From contig JAYMTF010001868.1 of NCBI GenBank assembly GCA_036897485.1, positions 1 to 20,913 of the forward strand: a stretch of 20,913 nt of DNA. Reading direction: 5' to 3'. This stretch comes from Pelargonium nanum. Taxonomy: Eukaryota > Streptophyta > Magnoliopsida > Geraniales > Geraniaceae. Below, one piece after another: positions 18,602-20,913 of the stretch (position 1 is its first letter; each line of letters opens with the position of its first letter). Below the pieces are notes generated by a model. The model saw nothing but the letters and a program-made list of their open reading frames with translations. It had not been told where the DNA came from and did not search any database. The position numbers and the translations under genes are program-made.

Positions 18602-20100
18602 GCAAAATCTGATTTTTTAGGTCTTAACTGTTTTTAATCAATTTACATGCAAATTTGATTATCATTTTAAAATCACGACATTCAAACACATGACTAACTT
18701 GGATGCTTGTTATCCTCCTGCTATGTTGAATGTGGATGCTGCTCATCGATGTTCCATCATGAATTGATCATCCAAGACTTCGTCATATGCTAGTAGAAAT
18801 CAATGCGAGAGAAACATTATAGGAAAAATAATAACCAAATTCATCATCATAGCAGCCACTTGAATGAATCAAACAACCAGTCTCACACTTCCCTTGGTTC
18901 CAACATACATCAAATGTAAATAATACATACAACATCATGTACAATGGGTGTGTCTGCATGTGTCATGCAAAGCCATCTTTCATTAAAACATACCACATCT
19001 GCAACTAAAAACATATGCTACCACTTAATTAGCAACTCATTATGCTGAACAACAATGATCATGTGTTTCTAGAAGAAGTGAAGAAAAAAAGAAAAAAATG
19101 AAGGAAAGGAAAGCAATGTTCAAAGACTCAACACCTAGGCAAGCTTCATGAACAATATTATTATCATGAAGCTATGACTAACATACACAACAAACACTGA
19201 TGATACCACATCATCTATTAATTATTGAGTACTTAGTACACAAGCTTAAACACTAGCATAAAGACATGGAAAAAAATAATGTAATAAAGCAGTACCTTGA
19301 CACTTTGAGGAAGTAGTGAAGCAAACAAAATGGACCATCCACAAAAGCAACATTATTATTCTGACCACTACCCTTAAGCATACGTGGTATAACAGGAACG
19401 TTTACTCCCCGTTCTAAGCTTTTCTTTCCCATTGACAACTTAGTAATTGGATAAATTGCAAAATAAAACCTTACAATCATATAGATTTTAACTTTATAAT
19501 AATTTACAAAGATAATTAAGATGGAAGAAATCTTTATTTATGCAATACTAATTTAAGCGTGCTTAGATCATACAAGTAAAACTTCACTTTACCTCTACCT
19601 AAAATTAAAAAGGTCTAGAAAAAAAAAGTTGCATAGAAATTGTTTCCTAATGAATCCTAGCTAAAAAACTTATGTAATCAATGAAACCTTGAGTATCAAG
19701 TAATTGAGGACCAACACCACTACATAGTTGAGCCAATCTACGCGGAGGTCTTTAGTCAGGTAAGTAGTAGGGAGGTTGGCTCTACTTTGTTTTCAACTGA
19801 GTCTCAGCAAGTTGTGGGAGTTTCTCTAGGTTATTTAATTTTTTTTTTAAATGAGCAAACAAGACATGAACACAACCCAATTTGTCTATTAAATGAACTC
19901 CAAAAAGGGGATCTATAAATACTTGATTCCCAACAACTTTGATGAATGAAATTTGTTTGTGCATCATATTCAATATGTACCAACATATATAGTCAACGAA
20001 AAAAAGGGAAATTGAAATGGGAAAAACCCTAGTACTTCACTAGGGCATCCATAACTTACAAGTTTTCAACCAAGTGTAACTTCGCTGAGGCTTGAGCTTT
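18602..20100. other. Intergenic DNA with no assignable gene
   Basis: AT-rich sequence. The notable structures are the hairpin at 19142-19173, a second hairpin at 20027-20045 (CCCTAGT / ACTAGGG, 5-nt loop), and a 7-bp inverted repeat GAGCCAA / TTGGCTC near 19731-19782. The minus-strand stretch 19253-19432 (beginning MGKKSLERGVNVPVIPR) looks somewhat protein-like but has no recognisable domain. Confidence 0.4.
19142..19173. repeat. Hairpin with 10-bp perfect stem
   Basis: AGCTTCATGA (19142-19151) pairs with TCATGAAGCT (19164-19173) around a 12-nt AT-rich loop. It is too short for a typical plant miRNA precursor, and no flanking gene explains it. Confidence 0.6.
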
Positions 20101-20913
20101 TAAGAGAAATCCCTAATACATTTATCCCCCAGAATGCGTCCCCGGATACTCGGAGTTCCAAGAGTCCGAAAACTCCTCCGGAGTCTAAAGCCCAAAAGCT
20201 CTCCTGGAGCCTCGAAGCTCTCCCCAGCGTCCCTAGGGTCCCCAAACATTATCCAAAACGACTTCGCACAAAATGGAGTTCATTAAGGCCACTTAGGGGA
20301 AGCTGGGTTGCACACCTCCGTGGCTTCCCTGAATGCCATCATCACGTCCCTGAACCCTCCGGAAGTAGTTCTAATTGTTTCCTCTCAAAACAGAGATCAT
20401 TAAAAGCATGAAAGTCACCTCAAATGAGTCTAGGAGGGCTCCTCTTTGGTCCCTCAAAGAAAATCTAATACGAAACCCTATGGGAGATCATTTCGGGCAA
20501 GATGAGTTGCGTACCTCAGTCATGTCGCAACCCTAGAACTGATGTCGCAGCCGCCCTGTGCACCTCCCCGTGTTGCGGCCCTGACCTCTTTTTAGCACCA
20601 ATATGCACACAAGTCATCCGTGACTCCGATCGTCCGTTGTCTTTCACCTCCGGTTCTTTTGAAATGACTTAGAGCACTTCTTCAAACTTCATTAAGGCCC
20701 CTACCTTGGCGGATAACTTCAAGACTCCCCGCCTCACAGGGACCTCATCAAGCCTCCTCACATCCGGGTATAACCTCTAAGGCTCCCCGCCTCACTGAGA
20801 CAACCTACAAGACTCCCCGCCTCACCGGGACAACTTACAAGGCTCCTCGCCTAGTCGGGCAACCTCCAAAGCTCCCCGCCTCACAAGACCGTTTCGTCGG
20901 GACTCCTCAATGG
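20101..20913 (+). mobile_element. GC-rich repetitive element, same family as the left-edge relic
   Basis: Composition changes sharply to GC-rich with many CTCC/GGAG words and no recognisable protein. It contains the 30-bp tandem array at 20715-20890 and runs off the window. Its CCGCCTCACCGG core matches 1129-1141 in the left-edge relic, in the same orientation. A non-coding part of an LTR retrotransposon is likely, but ends and class cannot be set from what is visible. Confidence 0.5.
20715..20890 (+). repeat. Tandem array of ~30-bp units
   Basis: Units of AACCTACAAGACTCCCCGCC type followed by TCACCGGGAC start at 20772, 20802, 20832 and 20861 (periods 30, 30 and 29). A related unit lies at 20715 and a degenerate one lies between. 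The array may continue beyond the window. Confidence 0.85.

Noticed and set aside
18698..18773. 8-bp inverted repeat CTTGGATG / CATCCAAG as a possible miRNA precursor
   Set aside because: The stem is too short and the 59-nt interior does not extend the pairing.
20715..20890. CRISPR-like array
   Set aside because: The 30-bp units are directly adjacent without unique spacers, and the DNA is plant nuclear; it is a minisatellite.

Overview
The window looks like nuclear DNA from a eudicot plant. It is AT-rich, its genes have short GT..AG introns, it carries a plant-specific NAC transcription factor gene, and the space between genes is filled with LTR, SINE, MITE and Helitron-like debris. A legume is possible, but I cannot fix the species from the sequence alone.

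Layout. Positions 1-340 are AT-rich and end in a Helitron-like hairpin. Positions about 360-1640 are a GC-richer, internally repeated relic, probably of an LTR retrotransposon. Positions 1641-3410 are intergenic DNA and NAC promoter. Three protein genes follow. (1) 3499-4570, plus strand: a 3-exon NAC transcription factor of 255 aa, closest in my recollection to Arabidopsis ANAC083/VNI2. (2) 5694-6727, plus strand: a 3-exon, 249-aa charged, Ser-rich protein that I do not recognise, with an N-myristoylation-like start and an AT-hook-like RGRP core near its C-terminus. (3) 16073-9780, minus strand: a 3-exon gene for a 1701-aa GHKL (Hsp90-like) ATPase of the plant sacsin-related/NO VEIN-like group (At3g48770 type). 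Its C-terminal half contains five tandem repeats of about 112 aa.

The 3' flank of gene 3 (6728-9779) holds a solo Copia-type LTR with a 6-bp direct repeat (9162-9464). It also holds a broken second copy of the gene's own exon 1 (about 7955-8060, same strand), evidence of an old partial duplication. Intron 1 of gene 3 contains a triplicated repeat of about 175 bp.

Positions 16487-20100 contain no complete gene. They hold a SINE-like element, a 199-bp foldback MITE with a 10-bp target duplication and Mutator-like ends (17265-17463), and two inverted copies of the 3' end of an unrecognised gene (about 17736-17873 and 18276-18415). The right edge (about 20100-20913) is again GC-rich repetitive DNA with a 30-bp tandem array. 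It shares a motif with the left-edge relic, so the gene island lies between two copies of the same repeat family.

The three genes do not form a recognisable pathway. They are ordinary neighbours in a plant gene island. The most interesting items are the ATPase with its repeat array, its exon-1 pseudo-copy, the exact MITE, and the unrecognised gene 2.
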